Assembly (NCBI GenBank): GCA_028287725.1
Contig: JAQBPC010000660.1
Coordinates: 1 to 6,998, forward strand
Reading direction: 5' to 3'
From: Chloroflexota bacterium
GTDB lineage: Bacteria > Chloroflexota > UBA5177 > JANWHV01
DNA: 6,998 nucleotides
This document shows, in pieces, positions 5,571-6,998 of the stretch. The notes beneath the pieces are model-generated. The model was given only the letters and a program-made list of their open reading frames with translations. It had not been told where the DNA came from and searched no databases. Numbering within the stretch: the first letter of the stretch is position 1; each line of letters opens with the position of its first letter. Both the position numbers and the translations under genes were made by a program.

Positions 5571-6614
5571 CTACGGATGATCACCCACAATTGGATTCAT
5601 TGTGGCGCCGGATGATGATTCCGCCAAAATACGTTCAGGCAACATGCGTAGCGCCTGCTCGGCCGCCTGTCGAACTTCGTCGGTCGGATCATCCTTCAGC
5701 TGAGCGATATATTCCTCAGCCGACGCCTCGCCCATGGTCGCAAGTGCTCGTGCTGCGGCAGCCCGTTCATTTGCAGAACGCGAGTGCAGAAGCTCGATGA
5801 GATCCGGCGCCATTTCGAACAGCTCGAGCTCGCCAATCGACCGGATGACTCTGCCCCGAAGGTGCGGAGCACGAACGTGCGCAAGCGCGGCTCGAACGGC
5901 CACGAGCACACTATCGGTATCGCGCTCAAGGTCGAGTGAATCTGTCGCCAGAAGATCGTGAACCGGCTGCCGGGAGCCGCTCAACACAGCCTGGAGCCAT
6001 ACTGGTAGACCGACGGGCACCTCGGGTCGAGGGCTGAGCGTTGTATGCAGCTTAAGCAAGTCCGGTTCATGGCGCGTGCACCAGAAATACAGACCAAGGG
6101 TCAATTCGGCGTCTCTCCATGCGTAGGCAAGAAGAGGTAACTCGATGGGGCGGTGCAGCCAGTCGCTCCGTTGCAGCGACTTATCCATGCCAATGCCAAA
6201 GGCTCGGCGCGTAAACGCCGCCAAGCTGGCTTCACCCTTACCGTAGGCGGACCGCGCCACTTCGCTCAGGTCGGCGACATATCGGAGATCGAGTCCAGAG
6301 CTCTCAAGCATATCCCGGTCCAGCGCAATGCCGTGAAACACCTTCAAAATATGCTCGGATGCCAGAATCGGCGCTAACGCTGCCAGGTCGCGTATGCGAA
6401 GCGGGTCAATGGCATAGGTTTCGCCAGGAATGGCGATCTGTAGCAAAGCAAAACGACTTTGTCGCTCTCGGGGTGGGATTCCGGCTTCGACGTCGATTCC
6501 CATAACACTTGCGTTAGCAAGGACTTTCGCGACCTCGGATAGCTCTTCCGGCTTGTCGATCAGGTGCCGCACGCCGGGTTGGGGTGCCGTCTCTCGAAAT
6601 GACTCTTCCGTCAT
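5571..6614 (-). CDS. RNase D-like DEDDy 3'-5' exonuclease with C-terminal HEAT repeats
   Basis: Numbering from the ATG at 6614 (347 residues). Residues about 15-185 form an RNase D-type 3'-5' exonuclease domain with the metal-binding acids intact: motif I GIDVEA (D41, E43), motif II VFHGIALDRDML (D99), and motif III YAWRD (Y164, D168), the Y-x3-D of the DEDDy class. The KSLQRSDWLHRPI stretch (145-157) before motif III is typical of RNase D, which trims RNA 3' ends, notably tRNA precursors. No HRDC-like domain is recognisable. Instead residues about 234-327 look like two to three HEAT or PBS-lyase-type helical repeats, for example APDLIELL...ALATMG (269-295) and EEYIAQL...ALRML (300-325), presumably a protein or RNA contact surface. 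The frame extends upstream to 6815 but that part is not protein-like; CGGAG at 6620-6624 (minus strand) stands 5 nt before 6614. Thioredoxin follows on the same strand. RNA substrate is inferred; DNA is possible. Confidence 0.88.
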   Translation of the reverse strand: MTEESFRETAPQPGVRHLIDKPEELSEVAKVLANASVMGIDVEAGIPPRERQSRFALLQIAIPGETYAIDPLRIRDLAALAPILASEHILKVFHGIALDRDMLESSGLDLRYVADLSEVARSAYGKGEASLAAFTRRAFGIGMDKSLQRSDWLHRPIELPLLAYAWRDAELTLGLYFWCTRHEPDLLKLHTTLSPRPEVPVGLPVWLQAVLSGSRQPVHDLLATDSLDLERDTDSVLVAVRAALAHVRAPHLRGRVIRSIGELELFEMAPDLIELLHSRSANERAAAARALATMGEASAEEYIAQLKDDPTDEVRQAAEQALRMLPERILAESSSGATMNPIVGDHP

Positions 6615-6619
6615 CCACG

Positions 6620-6624
6620 CTCCG
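6620..6624 (-). promoter_or_regulatory. Ribosome binding site of the RNase D-like gene
   Basis: CGGAG on the minus strand, 5 nt before the ATG at 6614. The far upstream TTG at 6813-6815 has no comparable site, so the 347-residue form is preferred. Confidence 0.55.
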
Positions 6625-6655
6625 TCTAATGTATGCTGTCCATGGACGCACTCAT

Positions 6656-6664
6656 AGTGTAGCA
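6656..6664 (-). promoter_or_regulatory. Weak extended -10 candidate for the RNase D-like gene
   Basis: TGCTACACT on the minus strand fits the TGn-TAnnnT form of an extended -10 and lies about 42 nt before the start codon. There is no recognisable -35, so confidence is low. The remainder of the gap 6665-6902 shows no gene and no clear terminator; GTGCCCGGCAC at 6848-6858 is a small 5-bp-arm palindrome without a T-tail. Confidence 0.25.
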
Positions 6665-6902
6665 CGCGACCCCTGACGCCTATGTGAGTTGGGCACCGTA
6701 GTCGATGTTCGTTCGAGGGCCAGCACGGCCACCCAATATGCCTCGAGCAATGGGGCCGGTGTAGGCGGACGCGAACAGATGCCGGGGATGTCGACGCGAA
6801 AGTGCGGTGTGACAAGCTCGCTGACCTAGCTACTGGTCGGACTAACCGTGCCCGGCACAGACGTTGCGCGGCAGGCCAATAGGGCCCGGCATGCAGTGCA
6901 AA

Positions 6903-6998
6903 CTACAGCGTGTCCGCGCCAAGCTCAAGAGCACGTGGCACGGCGAAGTCCAGCAATTCCATCGCAGCCTGCGGTGTGGCAGGCGCGAGCAAGGCCAT
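6903..6998 (-). CDS. C-terminal fragment of an unidentified protein (cut by window edge)
   Basis: Reading the minus strand from the window edge gives 31 codons ending in TAG at 6903-6905. The peptide ends in MELLDFAVPRALELGADTL, an Ala/Leu-rich amphipathic sequence with helix-like spacing and mostly G or C at third codon positions, as expected for a real C-terminus in this genome. The fragment is too short to assign a family. The first codon in the window happens to be ATG, but the gene probably continues beyond the edge. An opposite-strand frame from ATG 6891 is also open to the edge but is rich in Arg, Gln and His and less protein-like. Confidence 0.4.
   Translation of the reverse strand: MALLAPATPQAAMELLDFAVPRALELGADTL

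Noticed and set aside
6615..6815. 67-residue N-terminal extension of the RNase D-like protein
   Set aside because: The extension is rich in Arg, His, Cys and Pro, unlike the family, and starts at TTG without a ribosome site, while the ATG at 6614 has CGGAG 5 nt upstream. The Cys/His content is tempting as a zinc finger but shows no regular spacing.
6891..6998. Plus-strand open frame from ATG 6891 to the window edge
   Set aside because: Arg/Gln/His-rich translation and no ribosome site; the minus-strand frame over the same bases looks more like a protein end.

Overview
This is a GC-rich bacterial chromosomal window of ordinary coding density. It has five recognisable protein families, one unassigned small protein and one gene fragment. 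No tRNA, rRNA, CRISPR array, insertion sequence or phage gene was seen. Shine-Dalgarno sites of the AGGAGG type precede most genes. The thioredoxin, the HflX GTPase, the DinB-like protein with its 'HHGGEICLLRDLY' ending and the RNase D/HEAT fusion would fit a GC-rich Gram-positive-like or Chloroflexota-type bacterium (for example the Thermomicrobia). That placement is an impression from protein style, not a computed result.

Layout: positions 186-4915 hold five genes on the + strand. They are an FAD-dependent amine/amino-acid oxidoreductase of the DAO family (186-1355), a short-chain dehydrogenase/reductase (1566-2309), a 130-residue cysteine-containing protein of unknown function (2450-2842), the ribosome-associated GTPase HflX (2991-4217, TTG start behind a very strong ribosome binding site), and a DinB/YfiT-like four-helix protein (probably 4325-4915). 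Gaps of about 110-210 bases separate them, so they are co-oriented but not a tight operon. The strand then switches. A minus-strand thioredoxin (5067-5405) converges on the DinB gene, with a perfect 20-bp hairpin plus T-rich tail between them that serves as the thioredoxin terminator. Upstream of thioredoxin on the same strand are an RNase D-type 3'-5' exonuclease carrying C-terminal HEAT repeats (5571-6614) and the last 31 codons of another minus-strand gene (6903-6998).

How the genes relate: the oxidoreductase and the dehydrogenase could be two steps of one small catabolic pathway, but the sequence gives no substrate. HflX (ribosome rescue), thioredoxin (thiol redox) and the RNase D-like enzyme (probably RNA 3'-end processing) are housekeeping or stress functions that sit side by side without an obvious shared pathway. 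The least ordinary items are the RNase D-HEAT fusion, the small Cys protein, the 10-codon open frame whose stop lies inside the hflX ribosome binding site, and a dyad overlapping the likely thioredoxin promoter. I found no convincing evidence of a wholly new multi-gene system.
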